From: Photobacterium sp. GJ3
GTDB lineage: Bacteria > Pseudomonadota > Gammaproteobacteria > Enterobacterales > Vibrionaceae
Direction of reading: 5' to 3'
Assembly (NCBI RefSeq): GCF_018199995.1
Contig: NZ_CP073578.1
Coordinates: forward strand, 2,728,001-2,792,000
DNA length: 64,000 bases
Part shown: one piece after another, positions 22,070 to 30,766 of the stretch
Position numbering within the stretch: the first letter of the stretch is position 1
Layout of the letters: every line of letters begins with the position of its first letter
Notes under the pieces: model-generated
Database searches by the model: none
Told to the model about the DNA's origin: nothing
Seen by the model: the letters and a program-made list of their open reading frames with translations, nothing else
Translations under genes and position numbers: made by a program

Positions 22070-24643
22070 TTACTGGCTGGCAGAAATTTTTTCATCTTTC
22101 GCAGAAAGCACGATTGGTTTTCCAACGTTCAGGCTTCCAGACAAGATATCCTGCGCCAGTGGGTTTTCTATATATTGCTGAATTGCGCGTTTCAAAGGCC
22201 GGGCACCATATACAGGGTCGAAACCAGCGCTTGCAATCAGATCAAGCGCAGAGTCCTCGACCTTGAGTTCAAAACCTTTTTCTTCCAGGCGCTTGCTCAG
22301 ACGAGCAATCTGAATCCGGGCAATATTCTTAATATGTTTATCGCCCAGCGGGTGGAAGACCACGGTTTCATCAACCCGGTTGATAAACTCAGGGCGAAAG
22401 TGATGACTGACAACTTCCATCACCGTCGCTTTCATGCCTTCATAATCCAGTTCACCGAAATGCTCCTGAATCCGATCAGATCCCAGATTCGACGTCATGA
22501 TGATGACACTGTTCCGGAAGTCCACCGTTCTGCCTTGTCCATCGGTCAGTCGGCCATCGTCGAGAACCTGAAGCAGGATGTTAAATACATCCGGGTGCGC
22601 TTTTTCAACCTCATCCAGCAAAATGACGGAATAAGGACGACGACGCACCGCTTCTGTCAGGTAACCCCCTTCTTCATAACCGACATAACCCGGAGGTGCC
22701 CCCACCAGACGGGCAACAGAATGCTTCTCCATGAATTCGGACATATCAATCCGTACCATGGCATCATCACTGTCAAACATGAAGTTCGCCAGCGCTTTAC
22801 ACAGCTCGGTTTTCCCCACCCCGGTCGGGCCAAGGAACAGGAATGAACCAATCGGACGATTCGGATCGGAAAGGCCAGCACGGCTGCGACGAATCGCATT
22901 GGATACAGAACTGACCGCTTCATCCTGGCCAATCACCCGGGCATGGAGCGCTTCTTCCATCCGCAGGAGCTTATCCCGTTCGCCTTCCAGCATCCGGGAA
23001 ACAGGAATCCCCGTCTGACGGGACAAGACTTCCGCGATTTCAGCATCCGTGACCCGGTTTTTCAGCAGCGTCATTTCCTGCATTTCGGCCTGAGCCGCCA
23101 GGTCCAATTGCTTTTCAAGTGCAGGAATCTTGCCGTACTGCAATTCCGACATTCGATTCAGGTCACCGGCACGGCGGGCAATTTCCATATCGGTACGCGC
23201 CTGCTCGAGTTCAGCTTTAATGTGCTGAGTACCGGATAGCGCTGCCTTTTCAGCATTCCAGACTTCTTCCAGTTCCGCGTATTCTTTTTCTTTTCCTTCC
23301 AGCTCTTCGCTCAACACAGCCAGTCGCTTCTGGCTGGCATCATCATTTTCTTTCGATAATGCCTGCTGTTCGATTTTCAACTGGATGATCCGGCGCTCAA
23401 GTCTGTCCAGCGATTCAGGCTTAGAATCAATCTGCATCCGGATACTGGATGCCGCTTCATCGATCAGATCGATGGCCTTGTCCGGTAACTGCCGGTCAGA
23501 AATATAACGATGAGACAAGCTAGCTGCCGCAACAATTGCCGGATCGGTAATCTCGACATGGTGATGCAGCGCGTAACGTTCTTTCAGGCCTCGCAAAATC
23601 GCAATGGTGTCTTCGACGTTTGGCTCATCCACCAGCACTTTCTGGAAACGACGTTCCAGCGCGGCATCTTTTTCAATAAACTGACGATACTCATCCAGCG
23701 TTGTGGCACCCACGCAATGCAGTTCGCCGCGCGCCAGTGCAGGTTTGAGCATGTTCCCGGCATCCATGGCGCCTTCACCTTTCCCGGCACCAACCATGGT
23801 ATGCAGCTCATCAATAAAGAGGATGACACTGCCCTCTTCCTGAGCCAGTTCATTCAGAACAGCTTTTAAACGCTCTTCAAACTCACCGCGATATTTTGCG
23901 CCGGCAATTAAAGCGCCCATATCCAGAGACAGCACACGCTTATTGCGCAAGCCTTCCGGCACTTCGCCGTTGACGATTCGTTGTGCCAATCCTTCAACAA
24001 TGGCGGTTTTACCGACCCCAGGCTCACCAATCAGCACCGGGTTGTTTTTGGTCCGGCGCTGCAGGACCTGAATTGTCCGGCGAATTTCCTCGTCACGGCC
24101 AATCACAGGGTCGAGTTTGCCCTGCTCAGCTCGTTCAGTCAGATCAATCGTGAATTTTTCGAGTGCCTGACGATTTTCTTCCGCATTCGGATCATCCACT
24201 TTCTGGCCGCCGCGAATTTTTTCAATGGCTTCTTCAACCTTCTGAGCCGTGAGGCCAACTTTTCGCAGCAGTTCTCCCAGCGGGCCTTTGTCATCCACTG
24301 CCGCCAAAATAAACAATTCGGAAGAGATAAATTTGTCTTTGCGTTTCTGGGCCAGCTTGTCACACATGTTGAACAATACGCCCATGCTGTGAGACAACTG
24401 AACGTCGCCACCAATTCCGCTCACTTTGGGTAAGCGATCTAACTGTTCAGCCAGACTGGAACGCAACTGAGTCATGTCGACATTGAGCAAAGTCAGCAAC
24501 GGACGAGTGGTGCTGCTGTCCTGATTCATCAGTGCCATCATGAGATGTACGGGCTCGATATACTGATGATCGCGACCTAAAGCCAGCGACTGCGCATCAG
24601 AAATCGCTAATTGAAATTTGCTTGTAAACCGGTCCAGACGCAT
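22070..24643 (-). CDS. clpB: ClpB, ATP-dependent protein disaggregase
   Basis: ClpB is the Hsp100 hexamer that works with DnaK to rescue aggregated proteins in the cytoplasm. 857 residues, the same as E. coli. In order: the N-terminal Clp domain ([20 protein letters not shown]), NBD1 with GEPGVGKTA near 206-214, the coiled-coil middle domain near 410-525, NBD2 with [10 protein letters not shown] near 603-612, and the C-terminal domain. The pore loop [11 protein letters not shown] is present. The start has GGAGGAC. A sigma-32-type promoter lies upstream and a terminator downstream. Confidence 0.97.
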   Translation of the reverse strand: MRLDRFTSKFQLAISDAQSLALGRDHQYIEPVHLMMALMNQDSSTTRPLLTLLNVDMTQLRSSLAEQLDRLPKVSGIGGDVQLSHSMGVLFNMCDKLAQKRKDKFISSELFILAAVDDKGPLGELLRKVGLTAQKVEEAIEKIRGGQKVDDPNAEENRQALEKFTIDLTERAEQGKLDPVIGRDEEIRRTIQVLQRRTKNNPVLIGEPGVGKTAIVEGLAQRIVNGEVPEGLRNKRVLSLDMGALIAGAKYRGEFEERLKAVLNELAQEEGSVILFIDELHTMVGAGKGEGAMDAGNMLKPALARGELHCVGATTLDEYRQFIEKDAALERRFQKVLVDEPNVEDTIAILRGLKERYALHHHVEITDPAIVAAASLSHRYISDRQLPDKAIDLIDEAASSIRMQIDSKPESLDRLERRIIQLKIEQQALSKENDDASQKRLAVLSEELEGKEKEYAELEEVWNAEKAALSGTQHIKAELEQARTDMEIARRAGDLNRMSELQYGKIPALEKQLDLAAQAEMQEMTLLKNRVTDAEIAEVLSRQTGIPVSRMLEGERDKLLRMEEALHARVIGQDEAVSSVSNAIRRSRAGLSDPNRPIGSFLFLGPTGVGKTELCKALANFMFDSDDAMVRIDMSEFMEKHSVARLVGAPPGYVGYEEGGYLTEAVRRRPYSVILLDEVEKAHPDVFNILLQVLDDGRLTDGQGRTVDFRNSVIIMTSNLGSDRIQEHFGELDYEGMKATVMEVVSHHFRPEFINRVDETVVFHPLGDKHIKNIARIQIARLSKRLEEKGFELKVEDSALDLIASAGFDPVYGARPLKRAIQQYIENPLAQDILSGSLNVGKPIVLSAKDEKISASQ

Positions 24644-24681
24644 AAGTCCTCCACGCTCAATATGACCCTGTCATTCTCTTG

Positions 24682-24712
24682 ATATATGGTTACGGCGCTG
24701 TTGCTTTTCAAG
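24682..24712 (-). promoter_or_regulatory. Sigma-32 heat-shock promoter of clpB
   Basis: On the minus strand CTTGAAA (24706-24712), a 16-base gap, then CCATATAT (24682-24689), close to the sigma-32 pattern CTTGAAA / CCCCATnT. It lies about 40-70 bp before the clpB start, consistent with known heat-shock control of clpB. Confidence 0.7.
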
Positions 24713-24729
24713 CATCAATTGTAGGGATA

Positions 24730-24754
24730 TAAAAAGCGGCCGAAGCCGCTTTTC
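24730..24754 (-). terminator. pgeF terminator
   Basis: AAAAGCGGC-CGAA-GCCGCTTTT hairpin with T-runs on both strands. It ends the rluD-pgeF unit just before the clpB promoter. Confidence 0.85.
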
Positions 24755-24769
24755 TAAAATGGGAAAGAA

Positions 24770-25498
24770 TTATTGAGACAGCCAAATCAGACTAGCTTGC
24801 CGGCCGGTCACACCATCCCGTCGGTACGAATAAAAGCGGGCAGGGTCTGCATAGGTACATTCAGTCCCGCCAAAGATCTGGGTGATCCCCGCTCGCTGTA
24901 ACCGAAGTCTTGCCAGCAGATAAAGGTCAGCCAGCCATTTCTCACCTTTGGGCGTGAATGCTGATGCGGCGTCTGGTTGCTCGGATACAAAACGCTCGCG
25001 GACCTCGCCGCCCACCTCAAAAGCAGCCGGGCCGATTGCAGGGCCGAGCCAAGCCAACATCTGGTTGGGCTCAGCAGAAAATGTCCTGACCGTTTTTTCC
25101 AGAATGCCGTCAGCCAGTCCGCGCCATCCAGCGTGCACCGCTCCCACTTGCGTGCCCTGACGGTCACACAGCAATACAGGCAAACAATCGGCGGTCATCA
25201 CTGTGCACGCAATGCCCGATTCACGGGTGACGCTGGCATCCGCATTCGGGGCCGGAGAAAGCGGCCCGTGCAGATCCAGCACGATCGTACTGTGGGTTTG
25301 TGTTAACCAGGCAGGCGCATGGACGAGTCCCAGTTGCTGTTGCAACCACTGACGATTATGCGCAACCGCTGCTGGTTCATCACCGACATGATCCCCCAGA
25401 TTCAGCCCTTCATACGAACCCTGGCTGATACCGCCGGAACGCGTCGTACTCATGGCTTTCACATGTGCCGGAGCTGGCCAGTCTGGGGTAATCCACAT
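24770..25498 (-). CDS. pgeF: PgeF (YfiH), peptidoglycan editing laccase-domain protein
   Basis: 242 residues of the multicopper-oxidase-like YfiH/PgeF family. In E. coli it preserves cell-wall composition by removing wrongly incorporated amino acids from UDP-MurNAc precursors. The conserved MTADCLPVLLCDRQGTQVGAVHAGWRGL gives the Cys and His metal or active-site residues, and AWLGPAIGPAAFEVGGEVRERF follows. The open frame extends upstream, but the family start is the ATG at 25498, one base after the rluD stop (TGAGATG), so it is coupled to rluD. Confidence 0.92.
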   Translation of the reverse strand: MWITPDWPAPAHVKAMSTTRSGGISQGSYEGLNLGDHVGDEPAAVAHNRQWLQQQLGLVHAPAWLTQTHSTIVLDLHGPLSPAPNADASVTRESGIACTVMTADCLPVLLCDRQGTQVGAVHAGWRGLADGILEKTVRTFSAEPNQMLAWLGPAIGPAAFEVGGEVRERFVSEQPDAASAFTPKGEKWLADLYLLARLRLQRAGITQIFGGTECTYADPARFYSYRRDGVTGRQASLIWLSQ

Positions 25499-25499
25499 C

Positions 25500-26474
25500 T
25501 CAGTAATCGTCCTCTGGGTGGTCAAGTTTGTCCTGACGCAAAATTTCAACGAGTTCCACCATATCATCCGGTGTCTTCGCATGCCATTCCATCAGCTCAC
25601 CCGTGATCGGGTGCTCCAATCGCAGCATCCGCGCATGCAGTGCCTGACGGTCAAACGCACGCAGCGCCTGAATCAATTCCTGTGATGCATGACGCGGCGG
25701 ACGCGGACGTCCCCCATACAAAACATCCCCCACCAGCGGATGAGACAAATAAGCCATGTGCACACGGATCTGATGTGTCCGTCCGGTTTCCAGACGCAGC
25801 ACCAGGCGCGTGTGCTCCCGGAAGTGCTCTGCAACCCGATAATGCGTGATCGCTGGCTTACCCAGTTCATGCACGGCCATCGACGTTCGCTTGGTTGAAT
25901 GACGCCCGATTGGTTTTTCCACCACACCGCCACCGGTCATTTTGCCCATGGCAACGGCTTCATATTCACGGGTGATTTTCCGCTTTTGCAGCGCACGGAC
26001 CAGACGCGTCTGACACTGGATGGTTTTCGCAACCACCATCAGACCTGTGGTGTCTTTATCCAGACGATGCACAATCCCGGCACGCGGCACTTCTGCCAGC
26101 GACGGGCAGTGATGCAGCAGTGCATTCAGTACCGTCCCATCCGGGGTGCCTGCCCCCGGATGAACGACAAAATCCCGCGGCTTGTTCATCACCAGCAGGT
26201 GCTCATCTTCGTAGACAATGTTGAGCGGAATATCCTGTGCAATCCAGCGCTCTTCATCTTCGATTTCAGCGACGACATTCAGATGTTCACCGCCCATCAT
26301 CTTGGTACGCGGTTTGGTAATGACTTCGCCATCCACCTTCACATTGCCGTTCAGAATCCAATCTTTGATGCGGGACCGGGAATAATCCGGGTACAACTCT
26401 GCCAGTGCCTGATCCAGACGCTGACCTAATTGGCTATCGTTTACTATGTTGCTTAACTCTATTTGCTGTGCCAT
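25500..26474 (-). CDS. rluD: RluD, 23S rRNA pseudouridine synthase (1911/1915/1917)
   Basis: 324 residues. An N-terminal S4 RNA-binding domain (GQRLDQALAELYPDYSRSRIKDWILNGNVKVDG) is followed by the RluA-type catalytic domain with HRLDKDTTGLMVVAK, whose Asp is the catalytic residue. RluD modifies helix 69 of 23S rRNA. The ATG at 26474 matches the family start (MAQxxxL); the frame extends five codons further. First gene of a rluD-pgeF operon and divergent from bamD, an arrangement conserved in enterobacteria and vibrios. Confidence 0.96.
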   Translation of the reverse strand: MAQQIELSNIVNDSQLGQRLDQALAELYPDYSRSRIKDWILNGNVKVDGEVITKPRTKMMGGEHLNVVAEIEDEERWIAQDIPLNIVYEDEHLLVMNKPRDFVVHPGAGTPDGTVLNALLHHCPSLAEVPRAGIVHRLDKDTTGLMVVAKTIQCQTRLVRALQKRKITREYEAVAMGKMTGGGVVEKPIGRHSTKRTSMAVHELGKPAITHYRVAEHFREHTRLVLRLETGRTHQIRVHMAYLSHPLVGDVLYGGRPRPPRHASQELIQALRAFDRQALHARMLRLEHPITGELMEWHAKTPDDMVELVEILRQDKLDHPEDDY

Positions 26475-26614
26475 AAAGAACTTTTTCAAAAAGCGTGAGA
26501 CTAAAGCTCAAACGCTGCGTAAAATGACAGAGATTAGCTGTCATTGTATCCGTTAACGGCTCTGACCGTAATGGATCACAGAAATAAATTATGACCAAGG
26601 AAACTGACGCCGTA

Positions 26615-27340
26615 ATGAAACGCCTGATAATCCCGACATTTCTTGCCGCTGCGATTCTCTCTGGATGTTCCAGTACAGAGGAAGTCGTCCCGGATATTCC
26701 ACCATCCGAGCTTTATTCCAGTGCACAGGAAGCGCTGCAAAGTGGTAGTTGGGTCACAGCGATCGAACGGTTGGAAACGCTGGATTCCCGATATCCGTTT
26801 GGCGCTTACTCGGAGCAGGTACAGCTCGATCTGATTTACGCGTATTACAAGAATGATGATTTAGCACTGGGTGAAGCCACCATTGATCGCTTTACGCGGC
26901 TCAATCCTACGCACGAAAAAGCGGACTGGGTGCTTTATATGCGTGGCCTGACCCACATGGCGCAGGATCGCTCCTTTATGCATGATGTTTTTAACATCGA
27001 TCGCCACGACAGGGATCCGGAACCGGTCCGTCAGGCATTCCGGGATTTCAAACGTCTGCTGGAACGATACCCGTCAAGCCAGTATGCCGCGGATGCCAAA
27101 GCCCGTTTGGTTTACTTGAAAAATCGTCTGGCCGATTATGAACTGGCCACTGCTGATTTTTACGTTCGCCGTGAGGCCTGGGTGGCCGCGATAAACCGCT
27201 GCCAGCAGATCCAGCGTCTGTATCCAGACACAGAAGCAGCCAAGAAATCACTGCCATTGATGCTGACCGCTTATGAGAAGCTCGGACTGGACACGCCGGC
27301 GCAGCATACGCAACGATTGATCGACCTCAATCCGGCGTAA
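26615..27340 (+). CDS. bamD: BamD, outer-membrane assembly lipoprotein
   Basis: BamD is the essential lipoprotein of the BAM complex that folds beta-barrel proteins into the outer membrane. The signal peptide MKRLIIPTFLAAAILSGC has its lipobox Cys near residue 18. It is followed by TPR-like repeats: ELYSSAQEALQSGSWVTAIERLETLDSRYPFGAYSEQVQLDLIYAYYKNDD is nearly family consensus. About 241 residues against 245 in E. coli. An upstream in-frame ATG (26591) would add eight residues before the signal peptide; AAGGA at 26597-26601 fits the later start, though its spacing is long. Confidence 0.95.
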   Translation: MKRLIIPTFLAAAILSGCSSTEEVVPDIPPSELYSSAQEALQSGSWVTAIERLETLDSRYPFGAYSEQVQLDLIYAYYKNDDLALGEATIDRFTRLNPTHEKADWVLYMRGLTHMAQDRSFMHDVFNIDRHDRDPEPVRQAFRDFKRLLERYPSSQYAADAKARLVYLKNRLADYELATADFYVRREAWVAAINRCQQIQRLYPDTEAAKKSLPLMLTAYEKLGLDTPAQHTQRLIDLNPA

Positions 27341-27346
27341 CGCACT

Positions 27347-27547
27347 CTATTCATTCTCTGCAAACAAAAAACGGCAGCTCATCCGGCTGCCGTTTTTTGT
27401 TTCACTTTTTTCGTCCAGGGTCTGTAACAGCTCAGGCTTCAGCACCTCATGTTCCCACTCAGTCGCCGGCTTTCTCTGCCACCCTTGATCTGCTGGCCGA
27501 AAAAAATCCCTGAGCAGCACAGGCCGCCAGTCACGATATTTCTTCAT
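27347..27547 (-). CDS. Small hypothetical protein (66 aa)
   Basis: The frame starts at an ATG (27547) and encodes a Trp- and Arg-rich, apparently soluble protein (KKYRDWRPVLLRDFFRPADQGWQRKPATEWEHEVLKPELLQ). Codon use looks coding-like over the first 45 residues, but the last 20 are encoded by the bamD terminator and there is no clear ribosome site. I do not recognise it. It is convergent with bamD. It may be a real small gene or chance. The rest of the 395-bp bamD-raiA gap holds the raiA promoter region. Confidence 0.35.
   Translation of the reverse strand: MKKYRDWRPVLLRDFFRPADQGWQRKPATEWEHEVLKPELLQTLDEKSETKNGSRMSCRFLFAENE
27366..27402 (+). terminator. bamD terminator
   Basis: AAAAACGGCAG / CTGCCGTTTTTT stem with a short loop, 26 bp after the bamD stop. 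Confidence 0.88.
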
Positions 27548-27650
27548 ACTGCCGTAATGTTGAGTCGCTCGACAAGGCTTTTGTCGTCATTTTCTTGTCA
27601 CAAAGCAGAGCAAATCACAGAAATAAATTGGTGGATTAATTTACTTCGCA

Positions 27651-27670
27651 AAGTTGATCAAGATCACTTT
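27651..27670 (+). promoter_or_regulatory. Candidate CRP site upstream of raiA
   Basis: AAGTTGATCAAGATCACTTT is close to the CRP consensus (TGTGATC-N2-GATCACA), missing mainly the first TG pair. It lies 66 bp upstream of the raiA start. raiA is CRP-activated in E. coli; binding here is inferred. Confidence 0.5.
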
Positions 27671-27735
27671 TTTTCAGTTTGAGAAGCGTAATCTGAACTT
27701 AACCCACCAAGGGGTAGCAAAACAGGAGAGAGACT

Positions 27736-28092
27736 ATGCAAGTAGAAGTCACAGGCAAAAACATTGATGTCACCCCTGCTATCCGTGAGCGCATTGAAGA
27801 GAAATTCAATAAGCTGGAGCGCTTCCAAGTCCCACTGATTGGCAAACATGCTGTCATCAGTAAAGAACCAAACCGGCACTTCAAGGTGGAAGCAACAGCC
27901 GGCATTCCTGGGGGTAATATTGTGGCGTCCTCTGAACAGGAAAACATGTATGCAGCCATTAAAGACATGTATCAGAAACTGGAACGACAACTGAGTAAAC
28001 AAACGCATAAACCAGAAGCACGTCGCGCCAGTCACAGCCAGAAGCCTGTCGCCATTCAGCAGGAAGAGACCGCTGAAGACTTCGAAGCTTAA
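27736..28092 (+). CDS. raiA: RaiA, ribosome-associated inhibitor / hibernation factor
   Basis: 118 residues of the HPF/RaiA family (MQVEVTGKNIDVTPAIRERIEEKFNKLERFQVPLIGKHAVISKEPNRHFKVEATAGIPGG). The C-terminal acidic tail (QQEETAEDFEA) is the feature that separates RaiA (YfiA) from short HPF. It binds the 30S decoding site in cold shock or stationary phase and blocks translation. AGGAGAG lies before the start. It sits between bamD and pheA as in E. coli. Confidence 0.93.
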   Translation: MQVEVTGKNIDVTPAIRERIEEKFNKLERFQVPLIGKHAVISKEPNRHFKVEATAGIPGGNIVASSEQENMYAAIKDMYQKLERQLSKQTHKPEARRASHSQKPVAIQQEETAEDFEA

Positions 28093-28102
28093 CCCCATCA
28101 CA

Positions 28103-28133
28103 CGGCCCTGCCCAACGGCGGGGCCGATTTATT
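28103..28133 (+). terminator. raiA terminator
   Basis: CGGCCC / GGGCCG hairpin followed by ATTTATT, 11 bp after raiA and just before the pheL promoter (TTGACA at 28135-28140). Confidence 0.6.
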
Positions 28134-28134
28134 C

Positions 28135-28163
28135 TTGACATGATCCCGGATTCACCATAGGTT
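28135..28163 (+). promoter_or_regulatory. pheL-pheA promoter (candidate)
   Basis: A perfect TTGACA at 28135-28140, a 17-base spacer, and TAGGTT at 28158-28163 as a weak -10. Transcription would start about 40 bp before the leader peptide. Confidence 0.5.
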
Positions 28164-28212
28164 GATTCCTGAACAACGAAACAATCATTCATTACACAGA
28201 GTTCAAATTGCC

Positions 28213-28263
28213 ATGATGCACATTCGCCTGTTTTTCTTTCGCTTCTTTTTTCGCTCGCCATAA
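28213..28263 (+). CDS. pheL: PheL, phenylalanine-rich leader peptide
   Basis: ATG ATG CAC ATT CGC CTG, then three Phe codons, CGC, three more Phe codons, CGC TCG CCA TAA: the 16-residue peptide MMHIRLFFFRFFFRSP, with six Phe. E. coli PheL is [15 protein letters not shown]. Ribosome stalling at the Phe run when charged tRNA-Phe is scarce would let the antiterminator form and pheA be transcribed. The terminator follows at 28308. Confidence 0.93.
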   Translation: MMHIRLFFFRFFFRSP

Positions 28264-28307
28264 CCGGGGGCTCTCGTTACGCAAGAAATAAGCGAAAGAC
28301 GAACAGC

Positions 28308-28338
28308 AAGCCTCCCAACCGGGAGGCTTTTTTTATTC
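28308..28338 (+). terminator. pheA attenuator terminator
   Basis: AAGCCTCCC-AACC-GGGAGGCTT followed by seven T, 45 bp after the pheL stop and 58 bp before pheA. The competing segment is GGGGGCT at 28266-28272, right at the pheL stop, which can pair with AGCCTCCC (28309-28316) to form the antiterminator. Confidence 0.88.
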
Positions 28339-28395
28339 AGGCCGTGGCCCGATCATGCAAGCACAACAAAAAAATAAAACAGACAGGGAATCCGA

Positions 28396-29571
28396 ATGAC
28401 CAAAAGTTATCACTCACTGGACGAGATCCGAACCCAAGTAACCCGGATTGATAATGAAATTCTGGCGCTTCTTGGTGAACGGCGTCAACTCAGTCTGGAA
28501 GTCGCCAAAAGTAAGATCAAAACAGCCAAACCCGTCCGGGATTTAGAACGGGAACAGGCGCTGCTGCTCCGGTTAATTGAGGAAGGTAAAACACGTCAGT
28601 TAGATGCCAATTACGTGACTCAGATTTTCCATACCATCATTGAAGATTCGGTGCTGTTTCAGCAGGCTTATCTGCAGAAACTGACCAACCCTGAAAGTCT
28701 CCAGCCGGTTGCCCGTGTCTCTTTTCTGGGGGCAAAAGGTTCCTATTCGAATCTGGCCAGTCGTCAGTATTTCAGTCGCAAACAGACCCGGCTTGTCGAA
28801 ATCGGCTGTGACAATTTCCGCGAAGTGGTGAATGTGGTGGAAACGGGTCAGGCAGATTATGGTGTGTTGCCAATCGAAAACACCAGCTCGGGCTCCATCA
28901 ATGAAGTCTACGATCTGCTCCAACATACCAGCCTGTCGATTGTCGGTGAAATCACGCAACCCATTGAGCATTGCCTGCTGACGGCTGTGCCCACAACACT
29001 GGCACAAATCGATACGCTGTACTCACATCCCCAGCCACATCAGCAATGCAGCGAGTTTTTGCACACTCTGGGTGACATCAGGCAGGAATATACCTCCAGT
29101 ACTGCTGATGCCATGCAGCAGGTCGCCGAGCTCAAGCAGCCGAATATTGCGGCTATCGGCAATGCTTCCAGCGGTGAAATCTACGGTCTGACCCCGCTCA
29201 AAGCCAATATTGCGAACCAGCAGGAAAACTATACCCGGTTCATTGTGGTGGCCCGAAAAGCAGTCGATGTGACGCCTCTGATTCCGGCCAAAACGACACT
29301 GATCATGTCCACCGGTCAGAAGCCGGGCTCATTGGTGGAATGCCTGCTTGTATTACGCAACCTCAATATCAATATGGCGAAACTGGAATCCCGTCCTGTG
29401 ATTGGCAATCCATGGGAAGAAATGTTCTATGTAGATGTGGAAACCAACCTCAAATCAGAAGCCATGCAAGTGGCGCTGGAAGAGCTGACCAAACTGACCC
29501 GTTTCATTAAAGTTCTGGGCTGTTACCCGAGTGAGAACGTGAAACCAGCCGAAGTCGACACACTGGAGTAA
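28396..29571 (+). CDS. pheA: Chorismate mutase / prephenate dehydratase (P-protein)
   Basis: A bifunctional cytoplasmic enzyme from chorismate to phenylpyruvate. 391 residues against 386 in E. coli. An AroQ chorismate mutase domain covers residues 1-90 (IRTQVTRIDNEILALLGERRQLSLEVAKSKI). Prephenate dehydratase follows (VSFLGAKGSYSNLASRQYF, and PIENTSSGSINEVYDLL with the catalytic Thr in the ENT motif). The ACT domain is near 300-391 (KPGSLVECLLVLRNLNINMAKLESRP; feedback sensing of Phe). Expression is attenuated through pheL. Confidence 0.97.
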   Translation: MTKSYHSLDEIRTQVTRIDNEILALLGERRQLSLEVAKSKIKTAKPVRDLEREQALLLRLIEEGKTRQLDANYVTQIFHTIIEDSVLFQQAYLQKLTNPESLQPVARVSFLGAKGSYSNLASRQYFSRKQTRLVEIGCDNFREVVNVVETGQADYGVLPIENTSSGSINEVYDLLQHTSLSIVGEITQPIEHCLLTAVPTTLAQIDTLYSHPQPHQQCSEFLHTLGDIRQEYTSSTADAMQQVAELKQPNIAAIGNASSGEIYGLTPLKANIANQQENYTRFIVVARKAVDVTPLIPAKTTLIMSTGQKPGSLVECLLVLRNLNINMAKLESRPVIGNPWEEMFYVDVETNLKSEAMQVALEELTKLTRFIKVLGCYPSENVKPAEVDTLE

Positions 29572-29576
29572 TCACG

Positions 29577-29603
29577 CAAAAGGCCAGCAATCGCTGGCCT
29601 TTG
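29577..29603. terminator. Bidirectional terminator between pheA and tyrA
   Basis: AAAGGCCAGC-AATC-GCTGGCCTTT; serves the convergent genes pheA (plus) and tyrA (minus). Confidence 0.88.
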
Positions 29604-29623
29604 ATTTGAATCGGAAGAAAAAA

Positions 29624-30751
29624 TCAGCTGCGGTGTGCAGCGTCATTGGCCTGCCGCAACAGAGACTGACTCTCTTTCATAAAGCGGCCCGCATAATCAC
29701 CAAACCAGCTTTCGACCTGGTCAAACGCCTTTTTAAAACCGGCTTTATCCTGATTTTCCAAAATCTGAATCGCTTCACCAAAACGCTGATGGAAACGCTT
29801 AATCATCGCGATATTCTGTGGTGAAGACATAATAATGTCACCATACAACTGGCCATCCTGCGCAAACAGCCTGCCGACCATCGCCAGTTCCAAACGGTAA
29901 ATCGGTGAACTCAGCGACAATAATTGATCCAGCCGCGGATCTTCTTCCGCCAGATGCACCCCATACACAAACGAGGTGAAATGTCGCAGCGCCTGAATCA
30001 GCGTCATCCCCTGATCATGTTCGATCGCACTGATCCGGTTCAGACTGGCCCCCCAGATCTGGATCTGCTCCAGCAGCCACTGGTAGTGTTCCGGGTTACG
30101 GCCATCACAGTACACGACCACCTGTTTGGCCAGACTACTGATATCCGGGCCAAACATCGGATGCAGACCAACAACAGGACCCGAGTGCACTTCCAGCATC
30201 GTTTGCAGCGGACCGCTCTTAATGGAGGTCAGATCGGCAAGAATGCAGTCATCCGGCAAAGTCGGCAGACGACGAATCACCTGCTCGGTCAGATGAATCG
30301 GCACCGTCACCACAACCATACCGGCATCAGCAACTAAGGCCTCGGCCTGATCCCAGTCCTGACTGCCCAGTTGACGAACCTGATACCCGGAGAGTTCAAA
30401 CAGGCGACAGAACAGGCTGCCCAACTGACCATACCCCCCCACAACCACAATCGGCCGGAGTTCAGGGTTCAGACATTTGAATCCCGAGTCATTCTCGCTG
30501 GCGTAAGACTCGCGCATCGTACGGCGAAGAATATCTTCAATCAGATCAGGCGGTACGCCTTGATCTGCCGCTTCCTGACGGCGCGACGCCAACATGGCTG
30601 CTTCGCGATCCGGGGCATAAATCGGTAATCCGTGCTGACTTTTCACATGCCCGACTTCTTCCACTAAAGCCAGACGGCGCGCCAGCAGTGCCACCATCTG
30701 CTTGTCTACTTCATCAATTTGATCACGGAGCGTGCTCAGTTCAGCAACCAT
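29624..30751 (-). CDS. tyrA: Chorismate mutase / prephenate dehydrogenase (T-protein)
   Basis: A bifunctional enzyme from chorismate to 4-hydroxyphenylpyruvate in tyrosine synthesis. 375 residues against 373 in E. coli. The chorismate mutase domain is residues 1-90 ([43 protein letters not shown]). The NAD-binding dehydrogenase follows, starting [25 protein letters not shown], with HPMFGPD further on. It lies 15 bp downstream of aroF in an aroF-tyrA operon that should be TyrR-controlled. Confidence 0.97.
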   Translation of the reverse strand: MVAELSTLRDQIDEVDKQMVALLARRLALVEEVGHVKSQHGLPIYAPDREAAMLASRRQEAADQGVPPDLIEDILRRTMRESYASENDSGFKCLNPELRPIVVVGGYGQLGSLFCRLFELSGYQVRQLGSQDWDQAEALVADAGMVVVTVPIHLTEQVIRRLPTLPDDCILADLTSIKSGPLQTMLEVHSGPVVGLHPMFGPDISSLAKQVVVYCDGRNPEHYQWLLEQIQIWGASLNRISAIEHDQGMTLIQALRHFTSFVYGVHLAEEDPRLDQLLSLSSPIYRLELAMVGRLFAQDGQLYGDIIMSSPQNIAMIKRFHQRFGEAIQILENQDKAGFKKAFDQVESWFGDYAGRFMKESQSLLRQANDAAHRS

Positions 30752-30766
30752 ACGTCTGTTGTTCCT

